A stretch of 64,000 nucleotides of DNA from Nocardia acidivorans NBRC 108247. Its GTDB lineage: Bacteria; Actinomycetota; Actinomycetes; Mycobacteriales; Mycobacteriaceae. The notes below the pieces were generated by a model. The model searched no databases, was not told the DNA's origin, and saw only the letters and a list, made by a program, of their open reading frames with translations. Positions 11,056 through 18,033 of the stretch are shown here, in pieces. The translations under genes and the position numbers were made by a program. The stretch is from the NCBI RefSeq assembly GCF_001625085.1, contig NZ_BDAW01000031.1:1-64000 (forward strand), in the 5' to 3' direction. How positions within the stretch are numbered: position 1 is the stretch's first letter; every line of letters begins with the position of its first letter.

Positions 11056-12368
11056 GGCTGCCACCACGGCCGTAGCGGTACCGTCCATGCCTGGTCCGGC
11101 CCGAGCTTGACGCCGAGCACCTGGTGCAGCTGCACCACATTGCGTTCGAAGCCGAGCTGGCAGCCCGCCATGTACAGGCCCCAGACCTTGGCGGTGCCCT
11201 CGCCGACCTCGTCGACCGCGGCCTCCCAGTTCTTCACCAGGTTCTCGCACCATTCGGCCAGGGTGAGGGCGTAGTGCTGGCGCAGGTTCTCCTCGTGCAG
11301 CACCTCGAGACCCACATTCTGGATATCGGAGATGATGCGGCCGGAGCCGGAGAGCTCACCGTCCGGGAAGACGTACCGGTCGATGAAGTCGCCCGCCTTG
11401 GTGGTGCGGGTGTTGTCCGGGCGGGTGATGGAGTGGTTCAGGAAGGTGCCGCCGACCCGCAGCTTGGATTTGATGAATTCGAAGTAGGCCGGGTAGTTGT
11501 GCACCCCGATGTGCTCGGTGAGCCCGATGGAGGAGACGGCGTCGAAGTCGCCCTCGCGCACATCGCGATAGTCCGAATGCCGCACCTCGGCCAGCTCGGA
11601 CAGGCCCTCCTCGGCGATCTTGCGCTGTGCCCATTCGGCCTGCTCGGCGGAAAGCGTCGCGCCGATGACCTTGACACCCTTCTTGGCGGCGTAGCGCACC
11701 ATGCCGCCCCAGCCGCAGCCGATATCGAGTAGCCGGTCGCCGGGCTTCAGGTTGAGTTTGTCGAAGACCAGCCGGTACTTGTTCTCCTGGGCCTGCTCCA
11801 GGGTCCACTTCTCGTCCTCGTAGACCGCGCACGTGTAGGTCATGGAGGGGCCGAGTACGTACTCGTAGAAGGTGTTCGAGACGTCATAGTGGTGGTGGAT
11901 GGCCTCGGCGTCACGAGTCTTGCTGTGCCGCAACCCTTCCAGGGCGATGCGCCGCCAGCGCGGCAGCGTCTCCTGCGGCGGCGGGGCGACCGGCTTGAGC
12001 AGTTCCCAGCCGAGCGAGCGCGCGATGACGACCAGCTGCATGGCGGTGGGCCGCCGGAACTTCAAGCCCGCCATGGCCTTGAGCAGTTCGTACGGGTCAC
12101 CGGCGTGCACGCCGTGCGCGATCATATCGCCGGAGATGTAGGCCCGGGCCATGCCCAGATCGCCGGGGGCGTTGGCGACATAGTTGACACCGCGCGGGTT
12201 GACGATCTCCAGACCGAATTCGGAGTCCTGCGGGCCGGTGCTGCTGCCGTCGTACGCGGTGAAGCGGATCGGCACCGGCCCGTCGATGAGGGTCTCGAAG
12301 ATCTCGGCAATGGTGAGTTTTGTTCCGAGCTCGGCGAATACGTCGGAACGATCCTTGAACGTGGTCAC
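11052..12368 (-). CDS. SAM-dependent methyltransferase of the cyclopropane-fatty-acid-synthase family (TmsB/Rv3720-like)
   Basis: A 438-aa CFA-synthase-type methyltransferase that should transfer a methyl from SAM to an unsaturated phospholipid acyl chain. The SAM motif LLDIGCGWGGMVRYAAKKG (about residues 212-230) and the family hallmarks IGLTEHIGVHNYPAYF and EWCENLVKNWE are visible. GTG start at 12368 overlaps the stop of the upstream FAD oxidase gene by four bases (GTGA), so the two are translationally coupled. Family knowledge: such pairs (TmsB/TmsA, BfaB/BfaA) make 10-methyl fatty acids such as tuberculostearic acid; by synteny with dnaX, the SRPBCC gene and recR, this pair looks orthologous to Rv3720/Rv3719. 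Exact product is inferred. Confidence 0.82.
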   Translation of the reverse strand: MTTFKDRSDVFAELGTKLTIAEIFETLIDGPVPIRFTAYDGSSTGPQDSEFGLEIVNPRGVNYVANAPGDLGMARAYISGDMIAHGVHAGDPYELLKAMAGLKFRRPTAMQLVVIARSLGWELLKPVAPPPQETLPRWRRIALEGLRHSKTRDAEAIHHHYDVSNTFYEYVLGPSMTYTCAVYEDEKWTLEQAQENKYRLVFDKLNLKPGDRLLDIGCGWGGMVRYAAKKGVKVIGATLSAEQAEWAQRKIAEEGLSELAEVRHSDYRDVREGDFDAVSSIGLTEHIGVHNYPAYFEFIKSKLRVGGTFLNHSITRPDNTRTTKAGDFIDRYVFPDGELSGSGRIISDIQNVGLEVLHEENLRQHYALTLAEWCENLVKNWEAAVDEVGEGTAKVWGLYMAGCQLGFERNVVQLHQVLGVKLGPDQAWTVPLRPWWQP

Positions 12369-13804
12369 TTGCGTTGCACCGCCTTCGAATACAGATCCAG
12401 TAGACGAGAATCCGGGTCGTAGGTCCGCTTGAGTTGGGCGTAGGTGTCGCCGCCGTAGTAGAGCTCGGCGAACTCGTCCTGCGCGTAGTATGAGTCCGAG
12501 TAGAGCGACTTGTGGCCGTCCAGCTTGGACACCTCGTGTTCGATGGCGCGGTTGGCCGCGCCCTCCTGCTGCCCCGGCGTGGTCGGCACGGCCGACCAGA
12601 AGCCGACGTTCACATAGGTGCGATCCGGTTCGAGGGGGTAGAGCGGCCAGGGGCGCTCCGGACCACCCGCGTTTCGCAATCGCAAGGGGCACAACCAGAT
12701 CGGCTCGATCGGGATCTCGCGCAGGAACCAGTCCAGGAAGTCCGCGGTGCGCTCGATGGGCACCTCGATGTCCTGCACCACGCGTTCGCGGGGCAGGTTG
12801 CCCTGGCGGGCCTCCATCCGATCGCCGATGTGGTACTTGTGATCGAGTGCGATGAGCTTCCAGTAGAAGCTGCTGCGCCGGTACTTCTTCGGCCAGAACC
12901 TGCGGATCTTGGGGTTCTGGGCGCCGAAGGCGCGCGAGCACCAGAACCAGTCGGTGTCCCAGCGCCACAGATAGTCCGCGATGGTGAGCCGGTCACGTTT
13001 GGGTTCGGCTGAATCGTGCTGGATGGACCGGTAGAAGATGTCCATATCGGTGTAATCGCTGACCGGTCCGGGCTCATCGGTTTGCCGGCCGAGCACCAGA
13101 TAGCTTTCGTCGGCGGTGAAGACCACGCCGTCGAGGTAGTCGACCCGCTCACCGGCGTACGACCGGTCCGCGATGATCTGCGCCATGGTTGTTTCCAGCT
13201 CCCGCAGTTCATGAAACCTTATGTGCCGCAGGGCCACGTAGGGTTCGACCGCTTCGAGCTGAATCTTCAGGCGGGTGGAGTAGCCGAGGGTGCCGTAGGA
13301 GTTGGGGAAGCCCCGGAACAGATCCGCGTACTCGCCCTCCGGGGTGGCGGTGATGATGTCGCCCGCACCGGTGAGCACATCGATCTCCAGCACCGATTCG
13401 TGCGGTAGGCCATTGCGAAACGAGGTCGATTCGATGCCGAGTCCGGTGACCGCGCCGCCCAGGGTGATGGTCTTGAGCTGCGGCACCACCAACGGTGCGA
13501 GCCCGTATCGCAGGGTGACGGCGACCAGATCCTCATAGGTCGTCATCCCGGCCACATCGGCGGTCTTGGCCTTCGGATCCACCGCGATGACCTGCGTCAA
13601 TCCGGAGACGTCCAGGCCCGGCGCGGTGTTCTCGGCGCGAGCCCGAAATAGGTTGGAGGTCTTCTTGGCCAATCGGACGTTCGCATCGCGCGGTATCGCG
13701 CGATAGGAGGCCAGGAGTCGATCGACCCCGGCCCGATGCGCGGCGAACCCTGATTCTTGCGCGGCTGGTGCGCGGCCAGCCTTCCCCAGCAGACTCAATG
13801 CCAC
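12365..13804 (-). CDS. FAD-binding oxidoreductase paired with the CFA-type methyltransferase (TmsA/Rv3719-like)
   Basis: About 479 aa. N-terminal PCMH-type FAD-binding domain: LAKKTSNLFR, VAGMTTYEDLV, PQLKTITLGGAVTGLGIEST and SYGTLGYSTRLKI are typical of the DWARF1/alditol-oxidase-like flavoproteins that accompany CFA-type methyltransferases. In the TmsA/TmsB system the flavoprotein reduces the 10-methylene intermediate to the 10-methyl chain, and that is the likely role here. First gene of a two-gene unit, coupled to the methyltransferase by a GTGA overlap. Start is uncertain: GTG 13804 (VALSLLGKAG) is chosen because the sequence becomes family-like soon after; GTG 13852 is an alternative. 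Neither has a clear ribosome-binding site. Confidence 0.8.
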   Translation of the reverse strand: MALSLLGKAGRAPAAQESGFAAHRAGVDRLLASYRAIPRDANVRLAKKTSNLFRARAENTAPGLDVSGLTQVIAVDPKAKTADVAGMTTYEDLVAVTLRYGLAPLVVPQLKTITLGGAVTGLGIESTSFRNGLPHESVLEIDVLTGAGDIITATPEGEYADLFRGFPNSYGTLGYSTRLKIQLEAVEPYVALRHIRFHELRELETTMAQIIADRSYAGERVDYLDGVVFTADESYLVLGRQTDEPGPVSDYTDMDIFYRSIQHDSAEPKRDRLTIADYLWRWDTDWFWCSRAFGAQNPKIRRFWPKKYRRSSFYWKLIALDHKYHIGDRMEARQGNLPRERVVQDIEVPIERTADFLDWFLREIPIEPIWLCPLRLRNAGGPERPWPLYPLEPDRTYVNVGFWSAVPTTPGQQEGAANRAIEHEVSKLDGHKSLYSDSYYAQDEFAELYYGGDTYAQLKRTYDPDSRLLDLYSKAVQRK

Positions 13805-13939
13805 CCCCGGAACGCTAGCCTGCACGAACCGGTACGGCCAGCAGAACCACACCGGCGGGGCGGTTTTTCACGCATAGTTTCCATCCGCCTCGACACCCGC
13901 CACCAGCCGCATATCGAGTCTATTCCCACCTGGACGGTG

Positions 13940-13965
13940 ATTATAGTTACGCTTGCTAACTATAA
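13940..13965. promoter_or_regulatory. AT-rich inverted repeat and promoter in a divergent region
   Basis: TTATAGTTA (13941-13949) and TAACTATAA (13957-13965) form a perfect 9-bp inverted repeat with a 7-base spacer. On the minus strand its left edge gives TATAAT (13945 down to 13940), a consensus -10 element firing toward the FAD-oxidase/methyltransferase pair. The site stands out in very GC-rich surroundings and is probably an operator; the other side serves the SRPBCC gene. Confidence 0.55.
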
Positions 13966-14061
13966 GCGTACCCGCATCCGGTCGAGAGCGGTCGGCGGAA
14001 GCGGGGCGGCGTAGCATTTTCCGCGGCACAGGGCACCTAGCCGGGAAAAGTTAAGGAGCAC

Positions 14062-14499
14062 ATGGTGGGACAGGTCAGCGCCTCCAGTTCGGTCGTCGTG
14101 ACGGCGGACCCGCAGCGCACTCTCGAGGCGATCGCCGACTACGAGTCGGTTCGGCCGCGCATTCTCTCCTCGCACTACCGGGACTACAAGGTGGTCGAGG
14201 GCGGTAAAGGTGCGGGGACCGTGGTGGATTGGACACTGGACGCCACCGAGAAGCGGTCACGCAATGTGCACGCCACCATCTCGGTCTCGGATTCCATGGT
14301 GACGGAACGGGATTCGAACTCCTCCATGGTCACCACCTGGACGGTCACCCCGCAGGGCGGCGGATCGCTGGTCACCACGCGCACCAGCTGGAAGGGCGCG
14401 GGCGGGATCGGCGGCATCTTCGAGGGCATCTTCGCACCCCTCGGCCTGAAGAAGATCCAGGCAGAGGTGCTCGAGAATCTGAAGCGGGAACTCGCCTAG
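14062..14499 (+). CDS. SRPBCC (START/Bet v1-like) family protein, Rv3718c-like
   Basis: A 145-aa small cytoplasmic protein of the SRPBCC/polyketide-cyclase fold: an antiparallel sheet with a hydrophobic pocket closed by a C-terminal helix (IQAEVLENLKRELA). It resembles mycobacterial Rv3718c, which has the same neighbours. Such proteins bind lipids or hydrophobic ligands; no ligand can be read from sequence. The ATG at 14062 has a good AAGGAG site six bases upstream. It is divergent from the lipid-modifying pair, so a lipid-binding role tied to that pathway is possible but inferred. Its stop overlaps the convergent VOC gene by four bases. Confidence 0.75.
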   Translation: MVGQVSASSSVVVTADPQRTLEAIADYESVRPRILSSHYRDYKVVEGGKGAGTVVDWTLDATEKRSRNVHATISVSDSMVTERDSNSSMVTTWTVTPQGGGSLVTTRTSWKGAGGIGGIFEGIFAPLGLKKIQAEVLENLKRELA

Positions 14500-14855
14500 T
14501 CGGCCTTCTCGATCGCGATATCGAACAGGTTGCCCTCGGGGTCGGCGAAGGTCGACCAGATCGCGCCGTACTCGTCGAAGTCGGCGATGTGCTTGGCGCC
14601 GAGGGCAACCGCGCGTTCCTGCTCCACGCGCAGATCCTCGGCGGTCAAATCCAGGTGCACCACATTCTTGCCCGGCGTCTTGTCCGGGACCTGGATGAAC
14701 ATCAGTAGGGGGGAGCGGCCGGCGCTCGCGCCAACGGTCGCGAATTGCGCACTGGCGTCCGGGTCTACCGGGAGCTCCAGCAGCTGCGCCCAGAATCCGG
14801 CGAGTTCGGCGGCGTCGGCGCAGTCGACGGTGATGTGCGCGATCTTCAATCCCAT
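14496..14855 (-). CDS. VOC (glyoxalase/bleomycin-resistance) superfamily protein
   Basis: 119 aa with the paired beta-alpha-beta-beta-beta modules of the vicinal-oxygen-chelate fold: MGLKIAHITVDCADAAELAGFW at the start (abridged here) and DPEGNLFDI near the end, the usual last-strand signature. Metal-binding residues would be His (AHIT, VVHLDL) and the Glu/Asp of the last strand. Function cannot be assigned beyond a small dioxygenase-like or resistance-like protein. ATG 14855 has GGGAGA upstream. It follows the MerR regulator gene by 15 bases on the same strand, so the regulator probably controls it. Confidence 0.75.
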   Translation of the reverse strand: MGLKIAHITVDCADAAELAGFWAQLLELPVDPDASAQFATVGASAGRSPLLMFIQVPDKTPGKNVVHLDLTAEDLRVEQERAVALGAKHIADFDEYGAIWSTFADPEGNLFDIAIEKAD

Positions 14856-14870
14856 GGTGGTTTCTCCCTG

Positions 14871-15689
14871 TCAGAGCCGGCCGATGGGCCAGCAGATTTC
14901 GGTGCGGTATTCGGCCTCGGCGACATCGCCGGGACCGACCAGGTAGATCTCTCGAACGGGTTCCGCGAGCGCGGTGTCGTGTTCGGCGACGTGGCTGCCG
15001 AGTGCGCCGTAGCTGAGGTCGAAGTCGGTGAACGGACCGTTGTGCACGGCCACCGCGAATCGCCGGGCGGGTAGGTCGAGCACGGTGCCGAGAGTTTCGG
15101 CGTGGCCCCGATCGGCCGGGGCGATGGGTACGAAGGCCATCACCTCGCCGCGGTCGTGTTCGAAGAACTCCAGCGCGTAGGTCGCGCCGCCCGGGCCGTC
15201 GGGTCGCAGGCCCGCGGCCTCCAGCGCCTGGTACAGCGTGGCGAAGCTGGCGTCGCACCACCGGTCGATCACCTCGCGGCCCACCACATCGGTTACGGCC
15301 AGCACGGGATAGCTTGGGACGGAACGGTATTCGACGTGCAGCGGCTCATCGGCGGGCGGCAGCAGCAGCGCTCGCAGCGAGGCCACCACATCGCGGGTGC
15401 GGGTCAGTTCGGCCTCCATGCGCTCGAGATGCGCCCGCAGCGCGGCGTCGCGCGTCGCGCGGTCCGGTGCGGACAGCACCGCTCTGATCTCGGGCACCGG
15501 CATATTCAGATCGCGCAACCGCCGGATGAGATGCGCCCGTTCCACCTGATCGGTCGAGTAGAACCGGTACCCGGTGCTCGGATCCACCGCGGCGGGCGCC
15601 AGTAGGTCGATCTCGTGGTAGTAGCGCAGCGCCTTCACGCTGAGGTAGCTGAGCCGGGAGAACTCCCCGATCGGAACCGTCGCTGTCAT
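14871..15689 (-). CDS. MerR-family transcriptional regulator with GyrI-like effector domain
   Basis: 272 aa. An N-terminal MerR winged helix (IGEFSRLSYLSVKALRYYH, then GYRFYSTDQVERA) is followed by a dimerisation coiled coil (about residues 80-112) and a C-terminal GyrI/effector-binding domain (YPVLAVTDVVGRE to the end), as in multidrug-sensing BmrR-type regulators. ATG 15689 is used; a GTG five codons upstream is possible. A MerR-type dyad lies immediately upstream, so self-regulation by DNA twisting is expected. The VOC gene downstream is the likely target in the same transcript. Confidence 0.82.
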   Translation of the reverse strand: MTATVPIGEFSRLSYLSVKALRYYHEIDLLAPAAVDPSTGYRFYSTDQVERAHLIRRLRDLNMPVPEIRAVLSAPDRATRDAALRAHLERMEAELTRTRDVVASLRALLLPPADEPLHVEYRSVPSYPVLAVTDVVGREVIDRWCDASFATLYQALEAAGLRPDGPGGATYALEFFEHDRGEVMAFVPIAPADRGHAETLGTVLDLPARRFAVAVHNGPFTDFDLSYGALGSHVAEHDTALAEPVREIYLVGPGDVAEAEYRTEICWPIGRL

Positions 15690-15702
15690 GCCTTCAGCGA
15701 AC

Positions 15703-15726
15703 ACTCTCCTACCGGGGGAGAGTCAA
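15703..15726 (-). promoter_or_regulatory. MerR-type operator/promoter
   Basis: ACTCTCC (15703-15709) and GGAGAGT (15717-15723) form a dyad. On the minus strand TTGACT (15726 to 15721) reads as a -35 element overlapping the dyad, the arrangement typical of MerR promoters with an over-long spacer. It sits 14 bases before the MerR start codon, so the transcript may have little or no leader. Confidence 0.6.
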
Positions 15727-15789
15727 GGGTGGCCCGCGGATCTGCCAGTAGGCTGGGTGCGGTTACTTCCCCCGCAGAGAGGACACGCC

Positions 15790-16122
15790 GTGCAACCCGG
15801 TGGAGAGTTCGATATCCAGCAGTTGATGGCCCAGGCCCAGCAGATGCAGGCAGCCGTGATGGCCGCACAGCAGGAGATCGCCCAGTCCGAGGTCGAGGGC
15901 GAGGCGGGCGGTGGCCTGGTGCGCGCCAAGATCCGCGCCACCGGTGAGGTGCTGTCGCTGACCATCGACCCGAAGGTGGTCGATCCCGAGGATGTCGACA
16001 CCCTGCAGGATCTGGTCATCGGCGCGCTCAACGACGCCATGGAGAATGCCCAGCAATTGGCCGCGGACCGGCTCGGTCCGCTGGCCGGTGGGCTCGGCGG
16101 CGGCGCGCTCCCGGGCTTCTGA
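15790..16122 (+). CDS. ybaB: YbaB/EbfC nucleoid-associated protein
   Basis: 110-aa basic/acidic helical protein of the YbaB/EbfC family, a small DNA-binding dimer conserved immediately upstream of recR in most bacteria. The core (QQLMAQAQQMQAAVMAAQQE, then LVRAKIRATGEVLSLTIDP and a second long helix) is clear. The GTG start at 15790 is preceded by AGAGAGGA; the upstream open codons are not homologous. Its stop TGA shares its last base with the recR ATG, so the two are translationally coupled. dnaX, the usual third member of this set, lies about 14 kb away on the same strand with other genes between them. Confidence 0.9.
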   Translation: MQPGGEFDIQQLMAQAQQMQAAVMAAQQEIAQSEVEGEAGGGLVRAKIRATGEVLSLTIDPKVVDPEDVDTLQDLVIGALNDAMENAQQLAADRLGPLAGGLGGGALPGF

Positions 16123-16730
16123 TGTACGAGGGTCCGGTTCAGGATCTCATCGACGAGCTGGGCAAGCTGCCCGGTGTGGGTCCGAAGAGCGCGCAGCGCA
16201 TCGCTTTTCACCTACTGGGTGTGGAGCCGCCGGAGATCGACCGCCTGCAGGCGGCGCTGCAGAAGGTGCGCGACGGCGTGCGGTTCTGCGCCGTCTGCGG
16301 CACGGTCTCCGATGGCGAGCTGTGCCGTATCTGCTCGGACCCGCGTCGTGATCGCACCATGATCTGTGTGGTCGAGGAGCCCAAGGATGTGCAGGCCATC
16401 GAGCGCACCCGCGAATTCCGCGGCCGCTATCACGTACTCGGTGGCGCATTGGATCCATTGTCCGGGGTCGGGCCGGATCAACTCCGCATTCGGGAGCTTT
16501 TGCAGCGCATCGGAAACCAGGATGACGGTGTCGATGTCAGCGAGGTGATCATCGCGACCGACCCCAATACCGAGGGTGAGGCGACGGCCACCTATCTGGT
16601 CCGTATGCTCCGCGATTTCCCCGGACTGAGCGTCACCCGCCTGGCATCGGGCCTCCCGATGGGTGGAGACCTCGAATTCGCCGACGAATTGACCTTGGGC
16701 CGGGCACTTTCCGGCCGCCGGGCGTTGTGA
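16122..16730 (+). CDS. recR: recombination mediator RecR
   Basis: 202-aa ring-forming DNA repair protein that with RecO (and RecF) loads RecA on SSB-coated gaps. Visible are the N-terminal helix-hairpin-helix (LGKLPGVGPKSAQRIAFHLL), the four-cysteine zinc finger (CAVCGTVSDGELCRIC), the Toprim domain (ICVVEEPKDVQAIERT; ATDPNTEGEATATYL) and the C-terminal Walker-B-like tail (SGLPMGGDLEFADELTLG). Length and order are standard. Start overlaps the ybaB stop by one base. Confidence 0.97.
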   Translation: MYEGPVQDLIDELGKLPGVGPKSAQRIAFHLLGVEPPEIDRLQAALQKVRDGVRFCAVCGTVSDGELCRICSDPRRDRTMICVVEEPKDVQAIERTREFRGRYHVLGGALDPLSGVGPDQLRIRELLQRIGNQDDGVDVSEVIIATDPNTEGEATATYLVRMLRDFPGLSVTRLASGLPMGGDLEFADELTLGRALSGRRAL

Positions 16731-16739
16731 ATCGAGTTG

Positions 16740-16931
16740 TCAGGTCCACACCGGCGGCGCCAATGCCGCCGGGTGCGGGCAGGGAATGTGCTGACTGTTC
16801 CGGGGTATATCCGCTCCCGCACCCGTGGCGTGTAATGCCACCACGGCGGCGAGAGCTGCGGCGATCCCTGCCAATACGGCCAGGCTCTTACGAAGCCTCG
16901 GGGTCGCGGCTTTCTTGGGGCGTAGCCTCAC
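16740..16931 (-). CDS. small predicted secreted protein (63 aa)
   Basis: Not a recognised family. A GTG start at 16931 is preceded by AAGGAG eight bases upstream, the best evidence that it is real. The product has a basic N-terminus (RLRPKKAATPRLRKS), one hydrophobic stretch of about 20 residues rich in Ala/Val/Leu, an ATGAGADIP signal-cleavage-like site near residue 40, and a short Pro/His tail of some 23 residues. It would be exported or membrane-anchored. It is convergent with recR (9 bases between stops). The 124 bases upstream of it hold no other gene. Confidence 0.5.
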   Translation of the reverse strand: MRLRPKKAATPRLRKSLAVLAGIAAALAAVVALHATGAGADIPRNSQHIPCPHPAALAPPVWT

Positions 16932-17055
16932 AGTCTCTCCTTATTCCGGGTGGAACCTGGGAACAGCGGAGCACGAAATTAGTGAAAGGCTAGCGTTCCT
17001 CCAGCCGCGCAGGCTTACTCGTGAGGGTGTGCAACCCCGAATCGAGACACTGTTG

Positions 17056-17700
17056 TTATTGGAAGGTGAGGCGCTGCCAATCGAGCGCCTCGAAATGCGA
17101 CCGGTCACCGATAGTCCACGACCAGATGAGATCGGCGACGGTCGAGGGATCATCGACTCGTACGGTGTAATGCCGCTCGGATGAGCCATCCCGGTATTCG
17201 ACGTCGTAACGCCCGTCTTCATGCCGATAAGTCTGGATGTACACCTGATCGCCGCTTTCCACGATCAGATAGGGCCCCGGCGCTCCGAGTTCGGGAACCC
17301 ACAGATGCGCCAGTTCACGTGTCAGATAGGGAAAGTCACCGGCCCCGCCGTGCGAGACCGCGACCGGAACCGAACCCGCGGGGTCCATGAGCCAGGCCAG
17401 CTGCGGATCGTAGACCGCGTACCCGCGCGGGGTGGCCAGCTCGAACAGCAGCGCGCGCACATGCCCGATGGCGTCGTAGGGGCTCGAGACGAACAGCGCC
17501 GCACCCATGGCGCCGTCGGGTGCGGGCGCGCCGAGGAATTCGTCCGCCTCGGCGAGTTCACCATTGCGCCGGTCGAGCTCGGCGGCCATCGCGGCCACCG
17601 GCTCGGTGGCGGGTTCGCCGTTCTGCGCGGTCAGGAACGCATCGAGCGCGGCGGGCGTGGTGGCGACACCGGAGGGCAGCAGCACATGGTCGTAGCTCAC
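17056..17700 (-). CDS. conserved hypothetical protein (214 aa)
   Basis: I do not recognise a named family. It looks like an ordinary soluble, acidic protein: an N-terminal part with Glu/Ala-rich helices, then a sheet-rich half containing GYAVYDPQLAWLMDP, YLIVESGDQVYIQTY and a Trp-rich end (DLIWSWTIGDRSHFEALDW). No signal peptide or membrane segment. The GTG start at 17700 is 16 bases after the stop of the small Cys-rich gene on the same strand, so the two likely form one transcript. Confidence 0.6.
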   Translation of the reverse strand: MSYDHVLLPSGVATTPAALDAFLTAQNGEPATEPVAAMAAELDRRNGELAEADEFLGAPAPDGAMGAALFVSSPYDAIGHVRALLFELATPRGYAVYDPQLAWLMDPAGSVPVAVSHGGAGDFPYLTRELAHLWVPELGAPGPYLIVESGDQVYIQTYRHEDGRYDVEYRDGSSERHYTVRVDDPSTVADLIWSWTIGDRSHFEALDWQRLTFQ

Positions 17701-17716
17701 CTGATCAGGCTAGTAG

Positions 17717-17905
17717 TCACCCCGCCAGGGTTTGCCGACCGGTACCCGTGCCGAATTCGGGTTGGACGCATTCGCAGCCGCCCGCGATAGCGGAGCAGTC
17801 GGCCAGATAGACATGGCGTAGCCGGTCGGTATCGGTGCACGCCCAATCCGTGCACTCGGCCGAACCGTCGGCGTGCGCGATCAGTGTCCCGAGACAGTGG
17901 TTCAT
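17717..17905 (-). CDS. small cysteine-rich protein (62 aa)
   Basis: ATG 17905 with a textbook AAGGAGG site five bases away makes this a credible gene despite its size. The product has six cysteines (residues 4, 18, 23, 37, 44, 46) and several His/Asp, suggesting a metal-binding or disulfide-stabilised miniprotein; there is no hydrophobic signal. Cys spacing does not match rubredoxin, a ferredoxin or a CxxC-pair zinc ribbon that I know. It leads the minus-strand gene at 17056-17700 and is divergent from the transglutaminase/ATP-grasp operon. Confidence 0.6.
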   Translation of the reverse strand: MNHCLGTLIAHADGSAECTDWACTDTDRLRHVYLADCSAIAGGCECVQPEFGTGTGRQTLAG

Positions 17906-18033
17906 GAAACCTCCTTCGACCGTCTGCCCGAAATCCAAGCACTCGGGTACGACAACGGTGGGAGGTCACCGCGTGTCGTCCGATCTGTCGGGAATAAAGC
18001 CGCGTGTCCCGGGCCGGCGTGGTGAACTTATCT

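Noticed and set aside
12369..12968. Upstream extension of the methyltransferase frame
   Set aside because: Lies antiparallel-frame within the FAD oxidase gene; the GTGA overlap at 12365-12368 gives a natural start.
13941..13965. IdeR/iron box
   Set aside because: Arms TTATAGTTA/TAACTATAA differ from TTAGGTTAG/CTAACCTAA; only the general dyad form is shared.
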